NCBI RefSeq assembly: GCF_024218775.1
Contig: NZ_CP100404.1
Location: forward strand, 1,612,001-1,676,000
Source of the DNA: Haloarcula marina
GTDB lineage: Archaea; Halobacteriota; Halobacteria; Halobacteriales; Haloarculaceae
Length of the DNA stretch: 64,000 bases
Direction: 5' to 3'
Below the pieces are notes generated by a model that saw nothing but the letters and a program-made list of their open reading frames with translations, was not told the DNA's origin and ran no database searches. The position numbers and the translations under genes were made by a program. This document shows, one piece after another, positions 52,686-61,472 of this stretch (positions are counted from its first letter, which is position 1; each line of letters starts with the position of its first letter).

Positions 52686-53030
52686 GTGAGTCACGACGCC
52701 GCCGAAGAAACAGTAGCGGAGCGACCGAAGTGCGTCTGGGACGACCAGACGCTCTCGCTGCTGGCGTCGGCGCGACGGCGAACGGTCGTCGCCGTCCTCG
52801 CCGAGGCCGCCGACACGACCCACACGCTCGACTCGCTGGCCGCCCGCGTCGCCGAGCGAGAGGCAGTCGACGGTGGCGAGGATATGCCGACTCACCGCGT
52901 TACCGCCGACTTGCACCACGTGCACCTCCCGAAACTCGACGCCGCGGGCGTCCTCGAATACGACTCCGACCAGCGGACCGTCGTCGCCCGCGAAACGGCA
53001 CGTCTCGAGTCGCTGCTCGACGTGTTCTGA
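52686..53030 (+). CDS. Soluble DUF7344-type winged-helix protein
   Basis: 114 residues. LLASARRRTVVAVLAEA, THRVTADLHHVHLPKLDAAGVLEYD is the same domain pattern as in the two membrane DUF7344 proteins at 46164 and 47031, but no transmembrane helix follows. Probably a DNA-binding regulator. GTG start at 52686. Its targets are not apparent. Confidence 0.72.
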   Translation: MSHDAAEETVAERPKCVWDDQTLSLLASARRRTVVAVLAEAADTTHTLDSLAARVAEREAVDGGEDMPTHRVTADLHHVHLPKLDAAGVLEYDSDQRTVVARETARLESLLDVF

Positions 53031-53091
53031 GCGGCCAGCGCCGTGGAGAATTTTTGCGCCGAGAGAAGACGGGACGGGTAGCCGCGGCGTC

Positions 53092-54093
53092 TCAGCCGAA
53101 GCGCCTGTAGAGTCGCGCCATCGTGCCGATGGCTTTCGAGCTCCGTTCGAGCGAGTGGTACTGCGTCAGCGTCGGCGCGAACTTCGACTTGTACCGGGAC
53201 AACCGCGGGTTGTTCGCGCCCACGAGGTCGTACGACGCCAGCCCCCGACCGGCGGCCTCGCGGATGACGTGCCAGTGGAGCAGGTCGTTCACGTCGTACT
53301 CCACGTCGGTCTTGACGGTCCCCTGCCAGCCGTAGGCGCGCCGGTCGTCTTCGAGGACGATACTCCCGCCCGCGAAGGTGCCGTCGACCGAACAGACGTA
53401 CGGTCGGACGTAGCCCTCGGGGAGGGCCTCGTAGAGGTCGGCGACGAAGTCGGCAGTCACGGTAAACGAGATGTCCTGTTCGGCATGTCGGTTCCGGACC
53501 TGCGTGATGATGCTCTGGGCGGCGGTCACGTCACCTTCGGTAATCGAGCAGGCGTCCTGGGCGTCGCGGATGTTCGACCGCGCGTCCCCGCTGAAGCGGT
53601 CGAACAGGGCGTCGGGGTCCGTCTCCAAGTCGACGACGTAGGTGAACCGGGGCGTCTCCTCGAACAACTCCCAATCGAAGGGGCGCGTGTCGGGTGCCGT
53701 GATGGAGGTTCGGACGTGGACGTAGTGGGGGTCGTGCGTCTCGTCGAGCCACTCGATAGACTCCTCGACGAACCGACGACGGCGGCGCTCGACGCTGTTG
53801 GTTTTCATCCCCGGTTGGGACACTATCACCGGTCCCATGTAGCTCACTTTCAGGCTCGGCGGCGGCGAGAATGCGGTGGTTATCGGCCCCTTCCGGATGA
53901 CGAACAGCGGAAACAGCCCGACTATCTGCTCGCCCTTGTAGCCGACCAGCGGATAGAGGCTCGCGTTCGCGTACTTGGCGAACACTTCGAGGGCCTCGAA
54001 CCGGTGGAACGGGGTTCGCTCCGGCGTCCGTCCGAGCGCCTCGTTCCACGCGTCGCGGTCACTACTGGAGAGGGCTTCTACCTCTATACTCAT
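53092..54093 (-). CDS. FemAB/GNAT-like acyltransferase
   Basis: 333 residues with a tandem GNAT-type fold. The C-terminal GGSIVLEDDRRAYGWQG and DLLHWHVIREAAGRGLASYDLVG segments match the BioF2-like/FemAB family, which transfers aminoacyl or acyl groups to surface sugars or peptides. The N-terminus (SSSDRDAWNEALGRTPERTPFHRFEAL) is typical of the family. Position in an envelope gene region supports a cell-surface role. Acceptor unknown. Confidence 0.8.
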   Translation of the reverse strand: MSIEVEALSSSDRDAWNEALGRTPERTPFHRFEALEVFAKYANASLYPLVGYKGEQIVGLFPLFVIRKGPITTAFSPPPSLKVSYMGPVIVSQPGMKTNSVERRRRRFVEESIEWLDETHDPHYVHVRTSITAPDTRPFDWELFEETPRFTYVVDLETDPDALFDRFSGDARSNIRDAQDACSITEGDVTAAQSIITQVRNRHAEQDISFTVTADFVADLYEALPEGYVRPYVCSVDGTFAGGSIVLEDDRRAYGWQGTVKTDVEYDVNDLLHWHVIREAAGRGLASYDLVGANNPRLSRYKSKFAPTLTQYHSLERSSKAIGTMARLYRRFG

Positions 54094-54255
54094 CTATCCA
54101 TCCCTCGCGGTGTACCCCGATTTCGAGGGCCGTAACACGCCAACATCGGTTGTCAATACTGGCGATTCTGCGGGGTAAGTTATACCCCTCCTAACGGTTC
54201 GACGCCCATCCTGAATCCGACGCCGCAGAGCGCAGTCCGCGGGAAGTATGTGAGC

Positions 54256-54265
54256 CATAACAAAG
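54256..54265 (+). promoter_or_regulatory. CATAACAAAG element
   Basis: It resembles ATAACAAT elements before the surface genes at 61-63 kb and lies about 77-100 nt before the DUF1616 start; the same word occurs reversed at 59449-59458 before the PKD gene. Confidence 0.3.
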
Positions 54266-54356
54266 CGACGAACCGGATATGGCGTAATCGAACAATGGCT
54301 ATCGCGATGTTTCGGGGCGAGTATGTTCGAACGATGGACCAGTGGGGGACAGAGGT

Positions 54357-55361
54357 GTGAGCGTTTCGGAGACCGCTCGCCGCCTCGCGGCCTCGACGCT
54401 CGAGACGGTACCAGTGGACCTCTTGGTCCTCGTGGCTTACGTCGTCTTCGCGACGGCAACCGTTGGGGCGGGCGTCGGCGGGACGGTGGTGTTGTTCCTC
54501 GTCGGGGGCGTCCTCGTGCTGTTCGCGCCGGGGTACGCCGTCGTCGCGGCGCTGTTCCCCGGCCGCCCGACCACTCGGGACGCGGGCGAGGGGGCTATCG
54601 CCCTCTCACTCGGGTCGGCGCACGACGGCTTGCTGGCCCGCGAGCGACTCGCGCTGTCGTTCGGCGTGAGCGTCACGCTGATCCCCCTCCTGGCCGTCAC
54701 CCTCGGCGCGTTCGGTGTCCAGTTGACGACCGAGTCCGTCCTTGCGACGGTGTGGCTCATCGTCGGGAGCGGCGTCGTTATCGGAGCGGTCCGCCGACTC
54801 GCGCTCCCACCGAACGAACGCTTCGACGCGCTGACCATCGCCCGACAGTCGAGCGGCGAGGGCCTCTTGGCGGGTGACGCGCTGACGAAGGCGCTCACGG
54901 TCTGTCTCCTCGTCTGCGTCGTCGCCGCCGTTGGTTCACTGTCGGTGGCCCTGGCCGGTGCTGACCAGTCGATGTCCTTCACCAGCGCGTCGCTGCTGAC
55001 CGAGTCGTCCGACGGCGAGTTCATCGCCGGTGGCTATCCGACCAACGGCAGCGTCGGGGAGTCCCAACCGCTCGCCGTCAGAGTGACCAACCACCACGAC
55101 AGCGCCGCGAACTACACGGTGGTTGCGAAGTTACAACGGGTCGACGGCGGGTCGGTCCTCGCCAGCGACGAACTGTTCCGGACCGGACAGCACGTCGGCG
55201 TCGACGAGACGTGGACCTACGACCACACCGTCACGCCGACGATGGCGGGGCAAGACCTCCGACTCGTCTACTACGTCGTCCGCGGCCCCGTCCCGGACCA
55301 GATAAACGAAGGCTCCGCCGACCGGGTCCTGTACCTCCGCATAGACGTTTCGCCGAACTAA
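54357..55361 (+). CDS. DUF1616 membrane protein
   Basis: 334 residues counted from a GTG at 54357 (another GTG lies at 54342). Helices at about 22-45, 48-68, 100-122 and 170-195 are followed by an extracellular beta-rich domain (about 200-334). DUF1616 proteins are archaeal membrane proteins found beside polysaccharide and surface-protein genes, function unknown. The CATAACAAAG element lies upstream. Sequons such as NYT suggest surface exposure. Confidence 0.78.
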   Translation: MSVSETARRLAASTLETVPVDLLVLVAYVVFATATVGAGVGGTVVLFLVGGVLVLFAPGYAVVAALFPGRPTTRDAGEGAIALSLGSAHDGLLARERLALSFGVSVTLIPLLAVTLGAFGVQLTTESVLATVWLIVGSGVVIGAVRRLALPPNERFDALTIARQSSGEGLLAGDALTKALTVCLLVCVVAAVGSLSVALAGADQSMSFTSASLLTESSDGEFIAGGYPTNGSVGESQPLAVRVTNHHDSAANYTVVAKLQRVDGGSVLASDELFRTGQHVGVDETWTYDHTVTPTMAGQDLRLVYYVVRGPVPDQINEGSADRVLYLRIDVSPN

Positions 55362-55415
55362 GGCGCGTCGCGGTCTCTTTTCGCCCATCGCTGCACTCCG
55401 GTCAGCCGAAGACGA

Positions 55416-55438
55416 CTAGCAGGACATAGGGCTGCTAG
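55416..55438 (+). terminator. Hairpin CTAGCAG-N9-CTGCTAG
   Basis: Perfect 7-base arms at 55416-55422 and 55432-55438, 54 nt after the DUF1616 stop. AGCGTC-GACT-GACGCT lies about 35 nt later. Possible transcription end or RNA structure; no T-tract follows. Confidence 0.3.
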
Positions 55439-55547
55439 CTCCGTTGTGTGGCTGCCACGCCCATCGGATAGCGTCGACTGACGCTGTGCGTGTGGCTGCG
55501 TCCTAGCCGTCAGAAGACCTATCAGCGCTCGTCGGTAGCACGCACGT

Positions 55548-55955
55548 ATGCAGGTGTCTCCGGCCGGGTCGGTCGCGTATCTGACCGCGCTCGCGCTGTT
55601 CGTCGTCGCGTGGGTCGCCGTGGGCTACGCCTTCTACGCGGACGCGTCGGCCCGCGGGACCCGATGGCCGCTGTTCTGGAGCGTCGTCTCGGTGCTGTTC
55701 CTCCCGGCCGCCGCGTACTATCTGGTGTCGGTCCGTCGCAGGCGCACTCGGTCGTCGCCGGTCACCCGAACCGAACGAGCGGCGCGCGTCGTCGGCGTGG
55801 CCAGCATCGGTGCGACGGTGGTGGGGTCCGTCCTGGCGCCGCCGGACCCGCTCTCGGCGGCGGTGCTCACCCTCGGCGCGTTCGCCGTGTTGCTCCCGAC
55901 TGTGTATTTCCTTGCAGTCCGTCGGTGGGGCGGACCGCGGCTAGTCGACCTGTGA
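55548..55955 (+). CDS. Small polytopic membrane protein, 135 aa
   Basis: 135 residues with four hydrophobic helices (about 8-29, 44-62, 80-100 and 104-124) separated by basic loops such as RRRRTRSS, topology-inside signals. No family recognised. It precedes the convergent PKD protein gene by 92 nt. Confidence 0.6.
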   Translation: MQVSPAGSVAYLTALALFVVAWVAVGYAFYADASARGTRWPLFWSVVSVLFLPAAAYYLVSVRRRRTRSSPVTRTERAARVVGVASIGATVVGSVLAPPDPLSAAVLTLGAFAVLLPTVYFLAVRRWGGPRLVDL

Positions 55956-56047
55956 GAACACGGCAACGAGAACCCAGAAAACGGAAGCGAACCGAACAGG
56001 ACGAACCGGTGCCGAGTGCGACGAGGCGGAACGAAATCGAGGGACCG

Positions 56048-59000
56048 CTACAACTGCCGGGTCAGGACGACGATACCGCCGACGACCACGCCGACGCCGC
56101 CCACCGCGAGGAGCGCGAGCGTCAACGGCGACCGGGAACCGCCGTCCCCGGACCCGCCGCTCCCGCCGACGAACGTCTCCTCGGTCTGGGTCACCTCGCC
56201 GTCGACGGTCACCGTTGCGTTCTGTCCGTTGACGCTGAGGGCGTACTCGCCGGGGCGCTCGATGCGCTGTTCGAACGTCACGGTCCGGGACTCGCCGGGT
56301 TCTAACTGCATCCGTTCGGTTTCGACGACGTCGCCGAAGGCGACGAACTCCGCGCTGACGTTCCCGGCGGCGGTCCCGTCGTTGGTGAACGTCGCGTTCA
56401 CCCGGACCGTTTCGCCGGGTGCGACGCGGGACTTGGCGACGCTGACCGACGGCGACCCGATGCTCGCCACCGATTCGGCCACTTCGAGGGTGCGGCTCTG
56501 CCCGGCGAGCGAGAGTTCCTGCGTCCCCGCGCGAGTCGGCGTGATCGTGAACGACAGGTCCGCCGTCCCTCCAGCGGGGACGGTCACCTGCTCGGAGGCG
56601 ACGACGCGGCCGCCGAGGACCGTCGTCACCGTCTCGGTCCCGTCGCGGTGACCGGTGTTCGACAGCGTCGCGGTGACGATGAGCGGCTGTCCCACGACGG
56701 GTGACCCGGCGGTTCCGATGCTCTCACCGCTGACCTGCGGCGTGGCGACGCCGAGCGCCATCGGGGCGGCGGGGTCGGCGGTGACGTTCATCACCACGGT
56801 CGACCCGTTCCGGACGACGGTTCCTTCGGCGGGTTCCCACTCGGACCCGCTCCACGTCGCGGGCGTGAGCGACCCGACCGACCCCCCCTGACTCCGGACC
56901 CACTCGCGGTCGATTGCGAGTTGGTAGGTCACCGAGGACGCGCTTCCACCGGATACCGATGGGCCAAGGGCGAGGGGCGTCCGGTCGGTTCCGTTCGGCG
57001 GTTCTGTCGTCCCGTTCCACTCGTCGCGCACCGTGACCGTGGTGTCGGCGGAGACGTTCGAGAAGGCGACCCGGCGGACGCGGACTTCGCTCGGGCCCAG
57101 CGTCCCGTCGTCGAGGCGCGTCTCGAACCGGTCGGTCGCCTCGGCGAACGTGACGTTCAGGGTGCCGACCGTCTGGGTCACGGTGGTCTGCTCAGACTCG
57201 GGTTCCGGCGTCGGTTCCGGGGCGGGTGGGAGGGACGACCCGCCGCTGCCGCCGCTGTCGCCGCTATCGTCGTCGTCACTGCCCCCGCCACCGCCGCCGG
57301 AGCTACCGCCGCTGTCACTGCCGCCACCGCCGCCGCTGCTGGCCTGTCGTTCGACGGTGACCGCAGTCGTCGCGGACGCCGTCTGTCCGAAACGGCCGGT
57401 CGCGGTGTAGCTCACGGTGTACGTTCCGGGGTCGTCGAAGACGTGCCTGACCGACGTGCCGACGTTGGTCGCCGTCTCCCCGTCGCCGAAGTCGATACTG
57501 CGGTCGACCACTCGTTCGGACGGCGACGCCCCGAGGGAGAACCCCACCGATTCACCGGGTTCGGACTGACTCGCGTCGGCCCGTATCGTGGCCGAGAGGC
57601 GTTCGTCGACCGTCACCGAGACGGGTGCGCTCGCGGTATCTGTTCGGTTCGCGCCGTCGACGACGGTCACCGACACGGTCTGGTTGCCGACGGTCCCGAA
57701 CGTCGTGGTCAGCGTCGGCGTCGTGGTGACGTTTTCGGGGGTTCCGTCACCGTTCAGGTCCCACTCGTAGGTCGCGCTCCCGCGTGGAGCGGTCGAGTTC
57801 GAGGCGTCGAGGGTTACGCTCGTTCCCGCCTGTACGGTCGCGGGCGCGCTGAGGCTGGCCGTCGGGTCTCGGTTCTCGTTGAGGCCGACCGTGACCGTCG
57901 CTGTCGCGGTATCTGTTCGGTTCGCGCCGTCGACGACGGTCACCGACACGGTCTGGTTGCCGACGGTCCCGAACGTCGTGGTCAGCGTCGGCGTCGTCGT
58001 GACGTTTTCGGGGGTCCCGTCACCGTTCAGGTCCCACTCGTAGGTCGCGCTTCCGCGCGGAGCGGTCGAGTTCGAGGCGTCGAGGGTCGCGCTCGTCCCC
58101 GCCTGTACGGTCGCGGGTGCGCTGAGACTGGCCGTCGGGTCTCGGCTCTCGTTGAGGCCGACCGTGACGGTCGCTGTCGCACTGTCGCGTTCCCCGGTCG
58201 ATTCGGTCACGTTCAGCGTGACGTTGAACTGTCCCGTCTGCGCGTACGTGTGTGACACCTGCTGTCCGGTGGCGGTCGTCCCGTCGCCGAAGGTCCACTC
58301 GTAGGTCGCTCCGGGGCTGGCCGTCGAGTTGGAGCCGTCGAAGGCCACCGGCTCAGAGACGGTCGCTTGCGTCGGGGCGTTGATGGTCGCGGACACCGTC
58401 CCCGCCGTGACGTTCACCGTCGCCGTGGCTTCGCTCCGCAACCGCGTCGTGTCCTCGACGACGACGCGAACGGTCCGCTGGCCGATGGTGTCGTAGGTCT
58501 GCTGGAGCGTCGGCGTCGTCGTCGTGTTGTCGATGGTGCCGTCGTTGTCCACGTCCCAGTAGTAGCGGTAGATGCCGTCTGGGTCCGTGCTCGCGCTGGC
58601 GTCGAGCGTGACCGTCGTTCCGGGGGTCGCCGTCTCCGGGGTCACCGTCAGGTCCGCGTTCGGGGCCGTGTTGGTGGGACAACCGCCCTGCCGGACGGTC
58701 ACCGACTCGGACTTCGAGAGCGGCGCGAGCCGTTCGTCGGGGCCGCGCGCCGCCCACGAGAGGTTGCCGTCGGCGTAGGGGGAGTCGAGTTCTCGAGCTG
58801 CGTACGTGTCGTTCCCGAAGGCCGCTTGGATGGTGATACCGCTGTCGTTGACGTGGCCCATGCCGGAGAGCGCCCCGCCGTCAGTTCGTTCGGGTGCCCA
58901 GACCCAGTCGACGCGACTCCGCGTCTCGCCGTGGATGAACCGGTCGTCAGCCTCCTCGCTGTAGTTGTCGTCCTCGACGGACCAACTGGCCTGCTCGGGG

Positions 59001-59392
59001 ATGTTCTGGATGTCCATCGAAACCGCGCCACCTTCGGGGCTGTCGTCGTTGCGCCGGTCGTGGAGGAAGAGGAGGCTGTCGGCGTTCTCCCCACGGTAGA
59101 CGTAGAACTGGCTAACCTGCGAGACCTGCCGGTCGTCGGTCCCGTGAGAGCTAAAGTCAGAGTTCGGGGAACTCCGATAGTCGTAGTACGACGTGACGTT
59201 TTGGGAGGCGTCGCCGACTATCGTCAGCGGGATACATCGGTCGCCTTGCTCCACGCTGTACGCGTCCGGGCGGTTCTCGACGTTCCCGACGTTCCCCGCG
59301 GCCATCCCGACGGGACCGAACGGAGCGAAACTGGCTGCGACAACCAGTAGTACACAGGCGATGCTCCCGATAGCAGCAGTCTCACGTTCCAT
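56048..59392 (-). CDS. Large surface protein with PKD repeats and PGF-pre-PGF domain
   Basis: 1114 residues. Signal peptide (about 1-30), an N-terminal domain (to about 240) ending in a CPTN segment, then five PKD-type beta-sandwich repeats (about 245-640) carrying DASxSTDP or FDGSNSTAS/EWDLNGDG patterns. A Gly/Ser/Asp linker (about 680-720) leads to a PGF-pre-PGF-like domain, CARDB-like beta domains and a C-terminal transmembrane helix (about 1093-1112). Numerous N-x-S/T sequons support N-glycosylation. Two PKD repeats are near-identical (see repeat). Likely an envelope or adhesive protein. Confidence 0.82.
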   Translation of the reverse strand: MERETAAIGSIACVLLVVAASFAPFGPVGMAAGNVGNVENRPDAYSVEQGDRCIPLTIVGDASQNVTSYYDYRSSPNSDFSSHGTDDRQVSQVSQFYVYRGENADSLLFLHDRRNDDSPEGGAVSMDIQNIPEQASWSVEDDNYSEEADDRFIHGETRSRVDWVWAPERTDGGALSGMGHVNDSGITIQAAFGNDTYAARELDSPYADGNLSWAARGPDERLAPLSKSESVTVRQGGCPTNTAPNADLTVTPETATPGTTVTLDASASTDPDGIYRYYWDVDNDGTIDNTTTTPTLQQTYDTIGQRTVRVVVEDTTRLRSEATATVNVTAGTVSATINAPTQATVSEPVAFDGSNSTASPGATYEWTFGDGTTATGQQVSHTYAQTGQFNVTLNVTESTGERDSATATVTVGLNESRDPTASLSAPATVQAGTSATLDASNSTAPRGSATYEWDLNGDGTPENVTTTPTLTTTFGTVGNQTVSVTVVDGANRTDTATATVTVGLNENRDPTASLSAPATVQAGTSVTLDASNSTAPRGSATYEWDLNGDGTPENVTTTPTLTTTFGTVGNQTVSVTVVDGANRTDTASAPVSVTVDERLSATIRADASQSEPGESVGFSLGASPSERVVDRSIDFGDGETATNVGTSVRHVFDDPGTYTVSYTATGRFGQTASATTAVTVERQASSGGGGGSDSGGSSGGGGGGSDDDDSGDSGGSGGSSLPPAPEPTPEPESEQTTVTQTVGTLNVTFAEATDRFETRLDDGTLGPSEVRVRRVAFSNVSADTTVTVRDEWNGTTEPPNGTDRTPLALGPSVSGGSASSVTYQLAIDREWVRSQGGSVGSLTPATWSGSEWEPAEGTVVRNGSTVVMNVTADPAAPMALGVATPQVSGESIGTAGSPVVGQPLIVTATLSNTGHRDGTETVTTVLGGRVVASEQVTVPAGGTADLSFTITPTRAGTQELSLAGQSRTLEVAESVASIGSPSVSVAKSRVAPGETVRVNATFTNDGTAAGNVSAEFVAFGDVVETERMQLEPGESRTVTFEQRIERPGEYALSVNGQNATVTVDGEVTQTEETFVGGSGGSGDGGSRSPLTLALLAVGGVGVVVGGIVVLTRQL
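57636..58181 (-). repeat. Tandem 273-bp duplication encoding two PKD repeats
   Basis: Copies 57636-57908 and 57909-58181 align with only scattered substitutions, unlike the other PKD repeats in this gene, implying recent duplication or conversion. The period of 91 codons is exactly one PKD unit. Confidence 0.8.
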
Positions 59393-59448
59393 GGTGGTCT
59401 GACGGGCTGGTGCCCGACTGAGTATGGTCGGATTTCAGAAGAATCCGG

Positions 59449-59458
59449 CTTTGTTATG
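59449..59458 (-). promoter_or_regulatory. CATAACAAAG element of the PKD protein gene
   Basis: On the reverse strand CATAACAAAG lies 57-66 nt before the start at 59392; the same word occurs at 54256 before DUF1616. Confidence 0.3.
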
Positions 59459-59646
59459 GATAGCCGTCTCAGCGGCGGAACCGGTTACAACTACCTTACG
59501 GCCGGATAAGAGGTGCCGTCCGATTCGACTACAGTGCTCGATACACACTGCTTACTCGCCGGTAACTGCAGCGATTGTCTGGCAGCGGAACACCAGACGC
59601 TGAATCTCGTCGTCTTCGATACGTGCGCCGTCGGCAGAGACCCGGT

Positions 59647-60119
59647 TCAGTTCCCGCCCCCGGAACTGTCCTCGCCGAAGCGGGCCTCGACGACTATCTC
59701 GTCGTCCTCGGCGACCCAGGACGCCCGCTCGGGAATCTCCGTTACAGCCAGCGACAACGCGGCACCCCGTTCTCTCGTTTCGCTAATCGGAGGGAAGACG
59801 AGGCGTCGCCGCGTTCCCCGCGGTAGACGTACAGTTGGCCCACGCCCGAGACCTGCCGGTCGTCGGTTCCGTGGGAACTGTAGTCCGAATCGGAGGCGTT
59901 ACGGTAGTCGTAGTACTCGCCGACCGTCTCCGTCAGGTCGCCAACGATAGCGGATACCACTGCTCGCCCTGCACCACGCTGTACGCGACCGGTCGGTTCT
60001 TGCCGGTCGAAACGGCCCGATTGGCAGGGCCGACGACGCCCGCGGATGCGACCAGCACGGGAAACACGAGGGCCACGTCGACGGCACCCTCCGCTGCTCG
60101 GATACTGCCGCGACGGCAA
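59647..60119 (-). pseudogene. Decayed paralogue of the PKD protein N-terminus
   Basis: Three different reverse frames carry parts similar to residues about 15-150 of the 1114-residue protein: VLVASAGVVGPANRAV...NRPVAYSVVQGEQWYPL, then EYYDYRNASDSDYSSHGTDD and QVSGVGQLYVYRGE, then ALSLAVTEIPERASWVAEDD. Comparison with the intact gene indicates a net 4-base loss near 59945 and further shifts near 59785-59810. No start codon or PKD part remains. It lies about 255 nt before the intact gene's start on the same strand, so this is a degraded duplicate. Confidence 0.72.
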
Positions 60120-60176
60120 GCTATCTGAGCATATTCGTGTTTCCCGACAGGAATGTGTCCGTTATCGGTCGAGCGT

Positions 60177-61286
60177 CTACAGGGAGTCCGTGTTCAGCGC
60201 TATCTGTTCGCCCTCGTCGGGACGGACGGCCGCCCGGCGAATTTCCTCCATGACGCGGAGCGTCCACGTGCCCTCCTCGATGGGGACGGGCATCGGGTCG
60301 CCGTTCATGATGGCCTCTGCCTCCACGTCTATCTGGTAGTAGTGCGAGTCGAGGTCGCGCTCGTACTCCCAGTCGTCGTAGTACGAGCGCTTGCCGACGG
60401 CGACGATGTTCTCCAGCGTCCCCCTGACGCGGCCGAGGATGTGGTCGACGTTCATCATCGCGCGGGCCTTCGGCGATGCCTGATAGTCCTTGTCCAGCAC
60501 CGTCACCGACTGCGAGACCACGTCGATATCGAGACTTCCGCGCTCGCCGTGGACGGTCAGCGTCTTGTGGGGAATATCGCTTGCGAGGACCGTCCCGCTA
60601 CACAGCACGCCGTCGCCGCTGGTGTACTGGAACTGGGCGCTGTCGTAGTCGAATCCCTGCTCGTACTCCTGTGTGAGGGCGGTCTGGGCCTGAATGCCGT
60701 CCTCGGCGGCCGGATAGCCCCCGAGTTTGAGGACGAGATAGATGGGGTGGGGAAGCCCCTCCTCGAACTCGCCGCCGGGGAGGTCGAACGCCCACGCGCC
60801 CCGCTTCACTTCGTCGGGGTACGTCTCCCCGGCGTAGAGCATGTTGACCGAGCGGAGCTCGCCGATGACCCCGGCGTCGATGAGACGCGCCGCCTTCCGA
60901 ATCGCGGGGTCGTAGTTGTGGTTGTGGACGACCGACGCCTTCGCGTCGTGTTCCTCGACGAGCGCCTCCAGTTCCTCGGCCTCTGCGGCCGACGTGGTGA
61001 CGGGTTTCTCTATTTGGACGGCGATGTCGTCTTCGATAGCCATCCGGGCCAAGTCCAGATGCGTCTGTACGGGCGTACAGAGGTGAATCCAATCCAGGTC
61101 CTCGCGGGCGAGCATCCCCTCGAAGTCGGCGTACGCGCCGATATCGTACTCGGTAGCTTTCTTCCGCGCACGCGATTCGTCGAGGTCACAGATGCCGACG
61201 AGGTCCGTCTTCGGACACTTCTTCAGGCCGGAGAGGTGAAAGTCCGACACCACTCCACCGCCGACGACCGCAGTTTTCAGTGTCAT
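60177..61286 (-). CDS. Gfo/Idh/MocA family oxidoreductase
   Basis: 369 residues. N-terminal Rossmann domain starts MTLKTAVVGGGVVSDFH. The EKP motif (VQIEKPVT) with the conserved Lys near 94 and the later HNHNYDPAIRKA segment match NAD(P)-dependent sugar dehydrogenases of this family, which often act on nucleotide sugars. A nearby GT2 and beta-helix protein suggest a surface-glycan role. ATG at 61286, with ATAACAATAC 27-36 nt upstream. Confidence 0.85.
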   Translation of the reverse strand: MTLKTAVVGGGVVSDFHLSGLKKCPKTDLVGICDLDESRARKKATEYDIGAYADFEGMLAREDLDWIHLCTPVQTHLDLARMAIEDDIAVQIEKPVTTSAAEAEELEALVEEHDAKASVVHNHNYDPAIRKAARLIDAGVIGELRSVNMLYAGETYPDEVKRGAWAFDLPGGEFEEGLPHPIYLVLKLGGYPAAEDGIQAQTALTQEYEQGFDYDSAQFQYTSGDGVLCSGTVLASDIPHKTLTVHGERGSLDIDVVSQSVTVLDKDYQASPKARAMMNVDHILGRVRGTLENIVAVGKRSYYDDWEYERDLDSHYYQIDVEAEAIMNGDPMPVPIEEGTWTLRVMEEIRRAAVRPDEGEQIALNTDSL

Positions 61287-61312
61287 CGTCACATCTCCTC
61301 GCTCGTATGGGT

Positions 61313-61320
61313 ATTGTTAT
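61313..61320 (-). promoter_or_regulatory. ATAACAAT promoter element of the oxidoreductase gene
   Basis: On the reverse strand ATAACAAT lies 27-34 nt before the start at 61286; the identical word occurs at 61443 and 62592. Confidence 0.45.
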
Positions 61321-61442
61321 AGGCGCTATGTGGGCTGGTATGTACCTCTTACCGCGTTTCGGGTCCCCTACGTTGACTCTCCGTGCGCGTGGATTCGGCG
61401 GGTGCGACACTCGAAGAGCCGCTTCCTGGGGACAGGCCGACC

Positions 61443-61450
61443 ATAACAAT
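61443..61450 (+). promoter_or_regulatory. ATAACAAT promoter element of the GT2 gene
   Basis: ATAACAAT ends 22 nt before a GTG at 61473, the start that such a leaderless promoter would use. A second GTG at 61521 is the alternative start. Confidence 0.45.
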
Positions 61451-61472
61451 GCCGTGAACAGTCCGAGTTCGG

